Source: Acidobacteriota bacterium (GTDB taxonomy: Bacteria; Acidobacteriota; Terriglobia; Terriglobales; Acidobacteriaceae). From it: 64,000 nucleotides of DNA. The notes beneath the pieces were generated by a model that worked only from the letters and a program-made list of their open reading frames with translations, made no database searches and was not told the DNA's origin. Positions 7,069 to 15,268 of this stretch are shown here, piece by piece; position 1 is the first letter of the stretch, and each line of letters starts with the position of its first letter. The DNA is taken from contig JAJZVZ010000003.1 in the NCBI GenBank assembly GCA_021846945.1, forward strand, positions 32,394-96,393. Reading direction: 5' to 3'. The translations under genes were made by a program, and so were the position numbers.

Positions 7069-9018
7069 TCACTGGAGCAGACCGCCACACGCGCTATCGA
7101 ACGGCGACGCATCAGCATTGAGATTGCTGCGATCCAGGATCATTTGTTCCTCATTCTCCCGAACCAGCTTTCCCCCGCCATTGGCGCGGGTTTCAGGGCT
7201 ATTTTGCGTTTCTGGTTCTCTGGTTCGTTGTATATCCTGCGAACCAGAAAACCACTTTTCATAAAGGTATGGTTTACCCCGCGTGCCTTCCCCGGTTCGC
7301 TTCACCCTTTCAGAGCGAGTTAGAGACGTGAGTGCTGCCCGAATGGTCTTTGTCGTCCCTTCCACTTCATCGCGGATTTGTTTCTGAGCCTGAGGCTTCC
7401 CAGCGGTTTGCAGATAGGTGAGAATTCGGCTCTCAGCATCGCTCTGATCCCTTTCCGCCTTGCTGCCATCGAGGGACAGTTTGCGCGTTACGGGATCGAA
7501 GGCGAGCACGGTTTCAGAGAGATCGGTGCAGATGCGCTGGACAGTCTGGAGGGTCCGGTAAGTTTCGGTACGCTTGAGCAGCAGCAAGGTAGAAACGATG
7601 CCACCCAGGGCCGTGCTCCCAAGAGGCGAGTCGATAGCATCAGCTTTCAGGCTCTTTCCGGCATGGTGCGTCAGCAGGATATGAGTGCCCGTTTCGCGGG
7701 CAATGTCAATCAACGGCCCTAATGCCTGATAGGTCTCCGCATAGGCTTTCTCGTCACGGATGCGCGCCAACCGGAAGAGGGGATCAATCACCACCAGCGC
7801 CGGTGTGCGTTCCCGTACCAGTCGCACCAGAGCGGGCATCGCATCTTCAGGTGCATGAGCGGCATGTATGCGGATCGGCTCTTCGCCGGATGCGCCCAAT
7901 GCGCGAAAATCGGCTTTCACGTCCTCGGCTCTTTCTTCCAAGGCAAGGTAGATAACTTCGCCTTGTCGAGTTTTGCGACCGAGGAAATCTCTGCCCGTGC
8001 TCACAGCGAGGGCCAAATTCCGCGCGAAGGTGCTCTTGCCCACCTTTGGTTTTGCCACAACAGCCGCGACTGTCCCCGCAATCAGCAGCCCTTCCACCAG
8101 GTAATCCACGGGAGCATCGGGGCGGGCCATCAACTCTCCCAGGTGAATCAGCTCATAACCGCCCGGATTCCCACTTTGTGATGCTTCCATCCTGTCGCAC
8201 TCCGTTATCCCTTTCGGGTTCGGATACCTCGCCGGAATGTCGCGTGCGATGGCGCGCACCTTCGCATCGGGCAACGGCGGAGAAAATACGCCGTTCTCCA
8301 CCAGCAATGCCGCTTCGATGGCAGCCGGAGTCATTCCTCGTTTGTGCATGGAACCGGCAAGGGAAACTAGATGCTTTGTACGACCACCTTTGCCGATTGG
8401 CTGGTTCACCAACGCGCCCACTACTGACGTGCTTTGTGGCGTCTGTGCGCCTTGCGGCTCTTGGATGAGGGATAGGAGCCATCCAGGACACAGCACGGGC
8501 GGAATGGCCGATTCGTTGATTTCATACCGTGCGCCGCTCGCATGGACCGAAGGTGGGGCCACAACGTAGCCGCCGTTTCCGCGAATGTCCAGCCCTGGAG
8601 CTATCCGGCTCTGCGAATTGCGAACGTCCGCACCTTTCGGCCAAAGGAAATAGAGGTGCTGTCCTCCGCCGCCCGTTCGGACGGTGTAGCTATCGGGTAG
8701 CGGGCCATAACGCCTCTCAAGTTCGATGAGGGATTGCTCGCCTTGCTTGCCGTCAACATCCAAGACAAGGATGCCGCTCTCCGCCCCGGTCACGATGCCG
8801 ATATTTGCATCCGGCCAGCGGGTCCACCATTCGCGGATCGTGGCCGGATCACGGCTCGCGTCTTTCAGGCCGTGGGCAGTCCGGGGATGCTTGCCGGGAC
8901 TCTCACAGTCTGCCCGCCCGCAAGAGCAACCGTGCGCCGCTGGGGAATGGAGTGGGATCACAAGCCAGCCCCGCGCCGCGTACCCCAGTGCCGTCACAAG
9001 ATCGGACGGGGTCATCAT
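7069..9018 (-). CDS. Primase-polymerase fused to RepA-like ATPase
   Basis: 649 aa. Residues 5-185 are a bifunctional primase/polymerase (Prim-Pol, PF09250-like) domain: GWLVIPLH, the metal-binding LDVDG at 86-90, a conserved QHLYF at 120-124 and GNGGYVVAPPS. Residues 205-270 look like a PriCT helical domain. Residues 310-500 are a RecA-fold/RepA-type ATPase (AAA_25) with Walker A KPKVGKST (323-330) and Walker B LVVIDP (408-413). The C-terminus (about 525-590) is winged-helix-like. Such fusions replicate plasmids, phage satellites and integrative elements. Its start overlaps the stop of the upstream HTH gene (ATGA), so the two are translationally coupled. Confidence 0.9.
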   Translation of the reverse strand: MMTPSDLVTALGYAARGWLVIPLHSPAAHGCSCGRADCESPGKHPRTAHGLKDASRDPATIREWWTRWPDANIGIVTGAESGILVLDVDGKQGEQSLIELERRYGPLPDSYTVRTGGGGQHLYFLWPKGADVRNSQSRIAPGLDIRGNGGYVVAPPSVHASGARYEINESAIPPVLCPGWLLSLIQEPQGAQTPQSTSVVGALVNQPIGKGGRTKHLVSLAGSMHKRGMTPAAIEAALLVENGVFSPPLPDAKVRAIARDIPARYPNPKGITECDRMEASQSGNPGGYELIHLGELMARPDAPVDYLVEGLLIAGTVAAVVAKPKVGKSTFARNLALAVSTGRDFLGRKTRQGEVIYLALEERAEDVKADFRALGASGEEPIRIHAAHAPEDAMPALVRLVRERTPALVVIDPLFRLARIRDEKAYAETYQALGPLIDIARETGTHILLTHHAGKSLKADAIDSPLGSTALGGIVSTLLLLKRTETYRTLQTVQRICTDLSETVLAFDPVTRKLSLDGSKAERDQSDAESRILTYLQTAGKPQAQKQIRDEVEGTTKTIRAALTSLTRSERVKRTGEGTRGKPYLYEKWFSGSQDIQRTREPETQNSPETRANGGGKLVRENEEQMILDRSNLNADASPFDSACGGLLQ

Positions 9019-9218
9019 TGCAGGTCCAGCGCGGGCATCGTTCCGCGATCAATGATCTTCTGGATGGTCTCATCCGAGATTCTGACCGCGCGGCCTACTT
9101 TGACGTATTCAATGCTCCGGCGGTAAATCCATGATCGAAGACACTTGACGCTGATTCCGAGCCGCGCGGCAGCCTGGGGCAGTGAATTCAGTTTCGACTC
9201 TTGCAGCGATGCGGGCAT
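9015..9218 (-). CDS. Excisionase/AlpA-like HTH protein
   Basis: 67 aa. Start 9218 is chosen for the GGAGG Shine-Dalgarno 8 bases upstream, over a start 12 codons earlier. The protein is one small winged/MerR-like HTH domain: LPQAAARLGISVKCLRSWI, then YVKVGRAVRIS and DETIQKIID, as in Xis/AlpA (HTH_17) proteins. It is probably the directionality factor and a regulator of the island. It is divergent from the CGNR-integrase pair with 63 bp between the starts, which must hold both promoters. Confidence 0.85.
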   Translation of the reverse strand: MPASLQESKLNSLPQAAARLGISVKCLRSWIYRRSIEYVKVGRAVRISDETIQKIIDRGTMPALDLQ

Positions 9219-9281
9219 TTGATCCTCCAGAATACGGTTTGCTCTACTTTCCAAATAAATGCTACGAAATATCGGGAGCGC

Positions 9282-10118
9282 ATGTCGATATTATTTGATT
9301 GCCTTTTGTTGCCGATACGTGCTATCTATATTTTGGTGAAGCGCGATGCCCAATTGCCGCTAGAGATTTACGGAATACACGGCGTGGCTCCCTTTGAGCA
9401 AAGCCGGGCTGTCCTCGAAACGGTCTGCAACGCGCTAAATTCCGATTCGCGCGCAGAGTTGAAAAATCACCTCCGTGCGCTTGTGAGAAGGTGGCTCGAT
9501 TCGGGTCCGAACTTGGAACAGATGCTTCAGGACGCGAGCATCCTTGTGGCGACGAACCAAGACAGCGTAGAGCTACTTTCGCGTTCAACCTTGCCCCAGA
9601 ATGAGCGTAAAGTGCTCACGTTTGGGATGCGTGCGGTTTGGACTCCCACTTCCGGGGCACAGGCCCGGCTTGTCCTCATGTCCGATTACGAAATGCTGGA
9701 GACTTTGCTAGGGGAACCTGTGCGCCAGAAAGGGCCGAACGGAAAAGAGACAGTTATGCCCAAGGCAGAGGCGCTGATGCTCTTTTACCTGTTGACCGTC
9801 ACTCCGGGCTGCGAAAAGATCGCCGGTCCCTGTCCGCGTTGTGATCGCTACTACATCAAGAAGCGAGCATCGCAAAAAGTCTATTGCTCCCGCCGGTGTG
9901 GAAATGCTGCTACGGCGGTAGCGCGAACCCATGAGCGAATCGCCAGTGAGCGCAGAGACAAGCTCGCGCGCGCCAAGGCTGCAATGAAGAAATGGAAGCC
10001 CACGGCTACCCAGCAGGACTGGAAACACTGGGTTGCCATGAAAACAGGGATTGACCCGCGCTTTTTGACCCGCGCTGTCACTAAGGGCGACTTGGTGCCG
10101 CCGCGAAAGAAGAGGTGA
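9282..10118 (+). CDS. CGNR-like zinc-finger protein
   Basis: 278 aa from ATG 9282 (GGGAG Shine-Dalgarno); the track-length frame reaches further upstream across the divergent promoter and is not used. The N-terminal 180 residues are helical and unassigned. A C-terminal zinc finger has C184-x2-C187-x14-C202-x3-C206 with the CSRRCGNAATAVART signature typical of the CGNR finger, followed by a basic helical tail. CGNR proteins are presumed DNA-binding regulators. The integrase starts 3 bp after its stop, so the two are one transcript and the protein may control integration. Confidence 0.75.
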   Translation: MSILFDCLLLPIRAIYILVKRDAQLPLEIYGIHGVAPFEQSRAVLETVCNALNSDSRAELKNHLRALVRRWLDSGPNLEQMLQDASILVATNQDSVELLSRSTLPQNERKVLTFGMRAVWTPTSGAQARLVLMSDYEMLETLLGEPVRQKGPNGKETVMPKAEALMLFYLLTVTPGCEKIAGPCPRCDRYYIKKRASQKVYCSRRCGNAATAVARTHERIASERRDKLARAKAAMKKWKPTATQQDWKHWVAMKTGIDPRFLTRAVTKGDLVPPRKKR

Positions 10119-10121
10119 ACT

Positions 10122-11342
10122 ATGTCAGTGTTTCGCTACAAGGGCAGCAAGGTTTGGACGATGGATTTTCTCTTCCACGGCCAGCGCATCAGGGAAAGCA
10201 CAGGGACGCGCTCCAAGACGCTTGCTCTGAAGATTGAGGATAAGCGTCGCCGGGCATTGGAAGAGGGCGCAGCGGGCATCAGGAAGCGGCAGCAGCCCCT
10301 TCTGCTTTCGGTTGCGGCAGATGATTGGCTGAAATTGAAGAAAGCCACGCTTGCGCCGCGCTCTGTGAAGATCGAACAGGCTAACCTTGCACATCTGCTC
10401 CCGGAGTTGGGCCGTAAGCTGATTTGCGATATTGAAGCGGCGGACGTTGCCCGCTATCAGCAAAAGCGGATTGACGAAAAGGCTTCACCCAAGACGGTCA
10501 ATCTGGAAGTGGGGACGCTGCGGGCGATTCTGAAACGCTCCGGCCAGTGGGCGCGGTTGCAGCCGGAAGTGAGTATGCTTCCCACGCGGGATGATGTGGG
10601 CCGGGCCATCACAGCGGACGAGGAAACGGCGCTGCTACAGGCTTGCAGTCAATCCCGCTCCCGCTCTCTGGTTCCATTCGTCACCCTGGCGATTGAGACG
10701 GGGGCGCGGTACGGAACCATTCGGACGCTCGAATGGGGCAACGTGGATTTTGAAAACCGCTGCTTGAAGTGGGGCAAAGACAAGACGGCAGCCGGTACGG
10801 GGCGAATAGTGCCGCTCAGTCAAAGGGCCGTTGCTGCTCTCAGCTTTTGGGCGACACACTTCCCGAATCGCAAGCCGGAACATTACGTGTTCCCTTCAGA
10901 GCGGTACGGCGCGGGCGGGGACGAATTCAGCCCCAAGGCTTACCACGTTGACACGTCCAAGCCCATCGGGAGCATCAAGGAAGCATGGGAAGCGGCCAGA
11001 CTGCGGGCAGCGCGGATTCTGAAAGGCGAGACGGAAGAGACGGAAGAGAACACCGAGACGGAACCCAAAGAACCGATTGCGCCCCTTGCTTGCCGCTTCC
11101 ACGATCTGCGGCACACGGCGGTTTCCCGGATGCTCAACAACGGTGTACCGATTGCCAAGGTTGCGAAGATCGTAGGATGGAGCAAGTCTACGATGGTGCT
11201 CATGGCAGCGCGGTACGGTCACTTCTCTTTGAACGATCTGCGAGACGCTGTCGAAGGCATCAGCGGGAGCAAAATTGAAGCGGGGTCCCCGGTATTTTCC
11301 CCGGTATCGGAGCAAAGCCCGGAAGCGAAGCGGCCTAACTGA
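10122..11342 (+). CDS. int: Tyrosine recombinase (integrase)
   Basis: 406 aa. N-terminal arm-binding/SAM-like region (about 1-155), then the catalytic domain with Arg196 (ETGARYGTIRTLEW), a Lys near 219-221, HDLRH (H327, R330), Trp353 in VGWSKST where most family members have His, and nucleophile Tyr365 (AARYGH). Trp at that position is a known tolerated variant. An acidic insert (about 301-318) precedes box II. The gene ends 8 bp before the right att repeat, and its last codons overlap the 25-bp arm repeat. It should catalyse insertion into tRNA-Lys. Confidence 0.93.
   Translation: MSVFRYKGSKVWTMDFLFHGQRIRESTGTRSKTLALKIEDKRRRALEEGAAGIRKRQQPLLLSVAADDWLKLKKATLAPRSVKIEQANLAHLLPELGRKLICDIEAADVARYQQKRIDEKASPKTVNLEVGTLRAILKRSGQWARLQPEVSMLPTRDDVGRAITADEETALLQACSQSRSRSLVPFVTLAIETGARYGTIRTLEWGNVDFENRCLKWGKDKTAAGTGRIVPLSQRAVAALSFWATHFPNRKPEHYVFPSERYGAGGDEFSPKAYHVDTSKPIGSIKEAWEAARLRAARILKGETEETEENTETEPKEPIAPLACRFHDLRHTAVSRMLNNGVPIAKVAKIVGWSKSTMVLMAARYGHFSLNDLRDAVEGISGSKIEAGSPVFSPVSEQSPEAKRPN
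11283..11307. repeat. Candidate integrase arm sites, right
   Basis: Identical to 4105-4129, with CCCCGGTAT at 11287-11295 and 11299-11307. It lies inside the 3' end of int, where it encodes the SPVFSPVS stretch, and 43 bp from the att core repeat. Confidence 0.6.
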
Positions 11343-11350
11343 TTGAGTCG

Positions 11351-11397
11351 ATTGGTGGACGCGGTAGGAATCGAACCTACAACCTGTCGGTTAAGAG
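11351..11397. repeat. att repeat, right copy (inside intact tRNA-Lys)
   Basis: 47 bp identical to 3939-3985, beginning 2 bases outside the CCA end and running to the anticodon loop of the tRNA. Confidence 0.95.
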
Positions 11398-11428
11398 CCG
11401 AATGCTCTGCCAGTTGAGCTACGCGTCC
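11353..11428 (-). tRNA. tRNA-Lys(CTT)
   Basis: 76 nt including an encoded CCA. Acceptor GGACGCG / CGCGTCC, D arm GCTC..GAGC, anticodon arm CGG-CTCTTAA-CCG with anticodon CTT, T arm GTAGG-TTCGATT-CCTAC. All stems pair. Its 3' half was rebuilt by the integrated element. Confidence 0.97.
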
Positions 11429-11568
11429 AATCCATCAAGGGAGGCCGTGCGGCAGGCTTTCCATCGCACGGTTGAAGCGAAGGCAAATGACTCCGCCCTT
11501 CAAAATATAGCACAGTGCCGCTGCGGACTCCAAAACGGCCGGAGCCTCTGCCCGGCGCCTCGCCGCTT

Positions 11569-12843
11569 TCACTTTCTGCCGTTGAACTCGCGCACCGCGT
11601 CCAGCATGGCGACGATGTTTTCGACTGGCGTGCCCGCCTGCACGTTGTGAATTGTGTTGAAGACGAAGCCGCCGCCGGGCGCGAAGATCGCACAGCGGCG
11701 CAGCACCTGCTCGCGGACCTCGGCCGGCGTGCCGAAGGGCAAAACGTGCTGCGTATCCACGCCACCGCCCCAGAACACGATGCGGTCGCCGAAATTCGCT
11801 TTGAGCTGCTCAGGGTCCATGCCAGCTGCCGAACACTGCACCGGATTGAGGATGTCGAAGCCCGCATCAATAAACGTCGGGATGAATTTGATCACTGAAC
11901 CGCAGGAGTGTTTGAAGGTCTTCCACGGCGTGTGCGCGTGAATCCAGTCATTGACACGCCTGTAATAGGGCGCGTACAGCTCCTGAAGTGTTCTTACCGA
12001 GCAGAATGCGGAGGTCTGCGTGCCGAAATCCGTGCCGCAGATAAAGACTGCCTGCACCTTGTCGCCGACTACCGCATGGATGCGCTCCAGATTTTGGATG
12101 CCGATCTCGCACTGGCGCTCAAAGATCCTGTGAATGTAGTCCTGGCGGCTGCGCGTGGAGACGTACCACTCGGCCACATCGCGGATGCCCCGGGGATGCT
12201 TGACGGACGGGCCGGGGACGAGCGCAATGTCGCCGAATGCGGTGCCGCCAAAGCTGGCGATGACGCCGCGGCCTGTTGCCGCCGCTTGCGTGGCCGCGCG
12301 GGCAAAGTGGTCAAGCTCCTCCTGAGAGACAGGGACGTACTCCTCCAGGTTGTCTTCCGGGTTCAGCTTCTCTTCGTCGATTGGATCCTGGCGCACGATG
12401 CAATCGAAGAAGTAGCCGCCCTTCGGCATCCGTCCGCTCGGGGGGACGCTGGTGTCGCCGCCGGGATAGATAAGCGTGTCGCCGCGGTCGTCTGTGGTTA
12501 CATTGAAGTCGCCGGGAACAAGCACATCGAGTCCGTTGAACTCCCAGCTCTTCCATCGCTCTGCCGGAAAGCCGAACATCGTGCCGCGCGCAAAGATGCC
12601 CACCACGTCCACGCCCATCGCCTCCAGCAGGTCGTTTTCAAGTAGGCCCAGCATCTGGAACGGCTCGTGGATCTTGACCGGCCGCTTCTCCAGCCCGTAA
12701 TAGTCGCGCAGCGCTGCCACGCAACTGGCGTGAACACCGGTCACGGCGGTTCCGCCAAAGTCAATGGGAACACGATCGGGCTGTTTGTGGTTCAAGGTGT
12801 TCGCAAGTCGTTCGCGGCTGGTGATATCAATTGCGGTCGTCAT
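11569..12843 (-). CDS. UroD/methyltransferase-like protein, copy B
   Basis: 424 aa from ATG 12843; a longer frame to 13083 only reads the antisense-phase tail of the neighbour. It belongs to the uroporphyrinogen decarboxylase superfamily (PF01208), which includes corrinoid:CoM methyltransferases MtaA/MtbA. It keeps the zinc-type motif H312-x-C314-G seen in the methyltransferases, but the later Cys region reads APGGGFVF, so the third ligand is missing. Ungapped comparison with copy A (12884-14158) gives 341 of 424 identical residues. It is the last gene of the acid-sugar operon, 40 bp after copy A. Haem synthesis is unlikely; the substrate is unknown. Confidence 0.85.
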   Translation of the reverse strand: MTTAIDITSRERLANTLNHKQPDRVPIDFGGTAVTGVHASCVAALRDYYGLEKRPVKIHEPFQMLGLLENDLLEAMGVDVVGIFARGTMFGFPAERWKSWEFNGLDVLVPGDFNVTTDDRGDTLIYPGGDTSVPPSGRMPKGGYFFDCIVRQDPIDEEKLNPEDNLEEYVPVSQEELDHFARAATQAAATGRGVIASFGGTAFGDIALVPGPSVKHPRGIRDVAEWYVSTRSRQDYIHRIFERQCEIGIQNLERIHAVVGDKVQAVFICGTDFGTQTSAFCSVRTLQELYAPYYRRVNDWIHAHTPWKTFKHSCGSVIKFIPTFIDAGFDILNPVQCSAAGMDPEQLKANFGDRIVFWGGGVDTQHVLPFGTPAEVREQVLRRCAIFAPGGGFVFNTIHNVQAGTPVENIVAMLDAVREFNGRK

Positions 12844-12883
12844 GTTGTTCTTCTCAGCCTTGCATGCGCGCTCGTCCGCGCGC

Positions 12884-14158
12884 TCATTTCCGTCCGTTGA
12901 ATTCGTGTACGGCGTTGACCATGGCCACAATATTTTCAACTGGCGTCTGCGCCTGAATATTATGAACCGGGTTGAAGACGAAGCCGCCGCCCGGCGCGAA
13001 GATCCCGCAGCGCCGCAGCACCTCTTCGCGGACCTGGGCCGGCGTGCCGAAGGGTAGTGTCTTCTGCGTATCCACGCCACCACCCCAGAACACGATGCGG
13101 TCGCCGAAATTCGCTTTCAACTGTTCGGGTTCCATGCCCGTAGCCGAGCACTGCACCGGGTTGAGAATATCGAATCCCGCCTCAATAAACGTGGGGATAA
13201 ACTTCGAAACCGCGCCGCAGGAATGCTTGAAGGTCTTCCACGGTGTGTGCGCATGAATCCAGTCGTTGATGCGCTTGTAATAAGGCGCGTACAACTCCTG
13301 GAGCGTCTTCACGGAGCAGAAGGCGGAGGTCTGCGTGCCGAAGTCCGTGCCGCAAAGGTAGACCGCCTGCACAGCATCGCCAACGACCGCGTGGATACGT
13401 TCCAGATTCGCCAGCGCAATCTCGCTTTGGCGCTCAAAGATTCTGTGGATGTAATCCTGGCGGCTCCGCGTGGAGACGTACCATTCCGTAATATCGCGTA
13501 TTCCCTTCGGATGCTTGAGCCCCGGACCCGGCACGATCGCGATGTCGCCGAAGGCGGTGCCGCCAAAGCCCGCGATGACACCGCGCCCCGATGCCAACGC
13601 ATCCTTTGCCGCGGTCGCCAGATAATCGAGGTCGGCTTGTGAAATCGGGCCGTATTCCTCCAGATTGTCTTCGGGATTCAGCTTGTCTTCGTCGATTGGG
13701 TCCTGGCGCACGATGCAGTCGAAGAAGAAGCCACCGGCCGGCATGCGCCCGCTCGGCTGCGCCGTAGTGTCGCCTTCAGGGTAGATCAGCGTGTCGCCGT
13801 TCGAGTCGGTCGTAACGTTGAATTCTCCGGGAACCAGCACCTCCAGCCCATTGAAGAGCCAGGGCTTCCAGTTCTCCGCTGGAAAGCCCCATTTGGTGCC
13901 GCGCCGGAAGACTCCGGTCACGTCCAGGCCCATCGCGTCTTTCAGGTCGTCTTCTACCAGGCCCAGCATCTGCGAGGGCTCATGAATCCGCACCAGACGC
14001 TTTTCGAGGCCGTAATAATCACGCAGCGCCGCCACGCAACTGGCGTGGATGCCGGTGACGGAGGTTCCGCCAATGTCCAACGGAATGCGGTCGGGCTGCC
14101 GATGATTCAATGCATTGGCCAGCCGCTCTCGGCTGGTGGTTGCTGCCAGGGTAGTCAT
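12884..14158 (-). CDS. UroD/methyltransferase-like protein, copy A
   Basis: 424 aa, same length and architecture as copy B, with the HSCG motif at 312-315 and the same Gly-for-Cys change near the C-terminus (APGGGFVFNPVHN). The differences from copy B are spread through the protein, densest at residues 81-100 and 172-190, so the duplication is old and both copies look selected. It follows the PdxA2-type gene by 99 bp in the same direction. Family knowledge (methyl transfer or decarboxylation) suggests processing of a methylated or carboxylated sugar-acid product, which is inference. Confidence 0.85.
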   Translation of the reverse strand: MTTLAATTSRERLANALNHRQPDRIPLDIGGTSVTGIHASCVAALRDYYGLEKRLVRIHEPSQMLGLVEDDLKDAMGLDVTGVFRRGTKWGFPAENWKPWLFNGLEVLVPGEFNVTTDSNGDTLIYPEGDTTAQPSGRMPAGGFFFDCIVRQDPIDEDKLNPEDNLEEYGPISQADLDYLATAAKDALASGRGVIAGFGGTAFGDIAIVPGPGLKHPKGIRDITEWYVSTRSRQDYIHRIFERQSEIALANLERIHAVVGDAVQAVYLCGTDFGTQTSAFCSVKTLQELYAPYYKRINDWIHAHTPWKTFKHSCGAVSKFIPTFIEAGFDILNPVQCSATGMEPEQLKANFGDRIVFWGGGVDTQKTLPFGTPAQVREEVLRRCGIFAPGGGFVFNPVHNIQAQTPVENIVAMVNAVHEFNGRK

Positions 14159-14257
14159 ACCGATCCTTCTGCGCTTTCCAGTGCTTCAAAATGCCGCCTC
14201 GCCGCGTCGCCTGACGCGTGCGGTGCCATCTTGCGTAGAAAGGTGATTCGGCTTTCA

Positions 14258-15268
14258 TCATACTCCCGCGCCGCGTGGTGCGAGTTCGATCGCCAGCCGC
14301 ATCGCCTCCAGCATGCTGCGCTCGTCGGCCTTGCCGGTGCCTGCGATGTCGAACGCCGTGCCATGATCGACCGAGGTACGGATGACTGGGAGTCCGATGG
14401 TAATGTTTACGCCCGACTCCAACCCCAGCGCCTTTACGGGTCCGTGGCCCTGGTCGTGATACATGGCGATGACCAGATCAAAATCGCCGCGCTGGGCGCG
14501 AAAAAACAGCGTGTCCGCCGGCAGCGGGCCCTCCACATTCCAGCCCTTCTGGCGGCAGGCCGCGATCGCCGGCGCAATCTTCGTCTCCTCCTCGCCGTAG
14601 CCGAAGAGCCCATTTTCGCCGGCGTGGGGATTGATGCCGCAGACGGCAATCTTCGGGTTGGCGATTCCGGCTTTGACGAGCGCATGGTGGCCGCGCGCAA
14701 TGGTGCGCTCCACCAGCCCCGGTTCGATTTTGGCGATGGCATCAATTAGTCCGATGTGCGTGGTTACGTGCAGCACGCGCATTTTGGGCGTGGTCAGCAT
14801 CATCGAGACTTCCTGCGTTCCGGTCAGGTGCGCCAGCAGTTCGGTGTGGCCCGGGAAGTTGTGCCCGCCCGCATGCAGTGCCTCTTTATTGAGCGGAGCG
14901 GTACAGATGGCCGCGACCTTGCCCGCAACCGCAAGTCTTGCCGCAACCTCCACGTAGTGGAATGCGGCGTCTCCGGCCACGGCGGAGAGCTTGCCCCACG
15001 GCAGTTCCTCGGGAATCAGCTTCAGATCGACGCAATTCACTGTGCCCGGCTCGAATACGGCCTGCGCGATTTCATCTTCGGCAAACACACGTACGGCCAG
15101 ATGGCATCCTGCGATCCGTCCCGCCTCACGCAACCGCGCCGCGTCGCCGATCACCAGCGGCCGGCACTGTGCGTAGAGCTCCGCGTGAGTGAGGCTCTTC
15201 ATGACGACCTCGGGGCCGACGCCCGCAGCGTCTCCCATGGTCATGGCAATGATCGGCAATTCGTTCAT
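14258..15268 (-). CDS. pdxA2: PdxA2-type 4-phospho-erythronate/threonate dehydrogenase
   Basis: 336 aa. PdxA family blocks are present: MTMGDAAGVGPE at 9-20, PLNKEALHAGGHNFPGHTE (metal ligand H141), THIGLIDA (H171) and MYHDQGHGPVKAL (third His). True PdxA acts in vitamin B6 synthesis. The PdxA2 group paired with a DUF1537 kinase oxidises 4-phospho-D-threonate or 4-phospho-D-erythronate, which then decarboxylate to dihydroxyacetone phosphate. The gene overlaps the kinase stop by 4 bp (ATGA), strong evidence for the catabolic role. Confidence 0.85.
   Translation of the reverse strand: MNELPIIAMTMGDAAGVGPEVVMKSLTHAELYAQCRPLVIGDAARLREAGRIAGCHLAVRVFAEDEIAQAVFEPGTVNCVDLKLIPEELPWGKLSAVAGDAAFHYVEVAARLAVAGKVAAICTAPLNKEALHAGGHNFPGHTELLAHLTGTQEVSMMLTTPKMRVLHVTTHIGLIDAIAKIEPGLVERTIARGHHALVKAGIANPKIAVCGINPHAGENGLFGYGEEETKIAPAIAACRQKGWNVEGPLPADTLFFRAQRGDFDLVIAMYHDQGHGPVKALGLESGVNITIGLPVIRTSVDHGTAFDIAGTGKADERSMLEAMRLAIELAPRGAGV

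Larger units (their letters stand above)
3939..11397. mobile_element. tRNA-Lys-integrated element, 7.4 kb, satellite-like
   Basis: A perfect 47-bp direct repeat (3939-3985 and 11351-11397) bounds the region. The right copy is the 3' half of an intact tRNA-Lys gene and the left copy is the displaced 3' half. A tyrosine integrase ends 8 bp from the right repeat. Between the repeats are an Xis/AlpA-like HTH protein, a primase-polymerase/ATPase, a CGNR-like protein and small accessory genes. No terminase, capsid, relaxase or conjugation gene is seen. Excision at the repeats would remove 7412 bp and restore the tRNA. The content fits a minimal integrative replicon, such as a phage satellite or an integrated plasmid remnant. 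Confidence 0.9.

Noticed and set aside
12844..13083. N-terminal extension of UroD copy B
   Set aside because: The extra 80 codons read copy A's 3' end in another frame; the copy-to-copy alignment starts at ATG 12843.
15265..15268. PdxA as vitamin B6 biosynthesis gene
   Set aside because: The 4-bp overlap with a DUF1537 kinase and the KdgT context point to the PdxA2 catabolic group.
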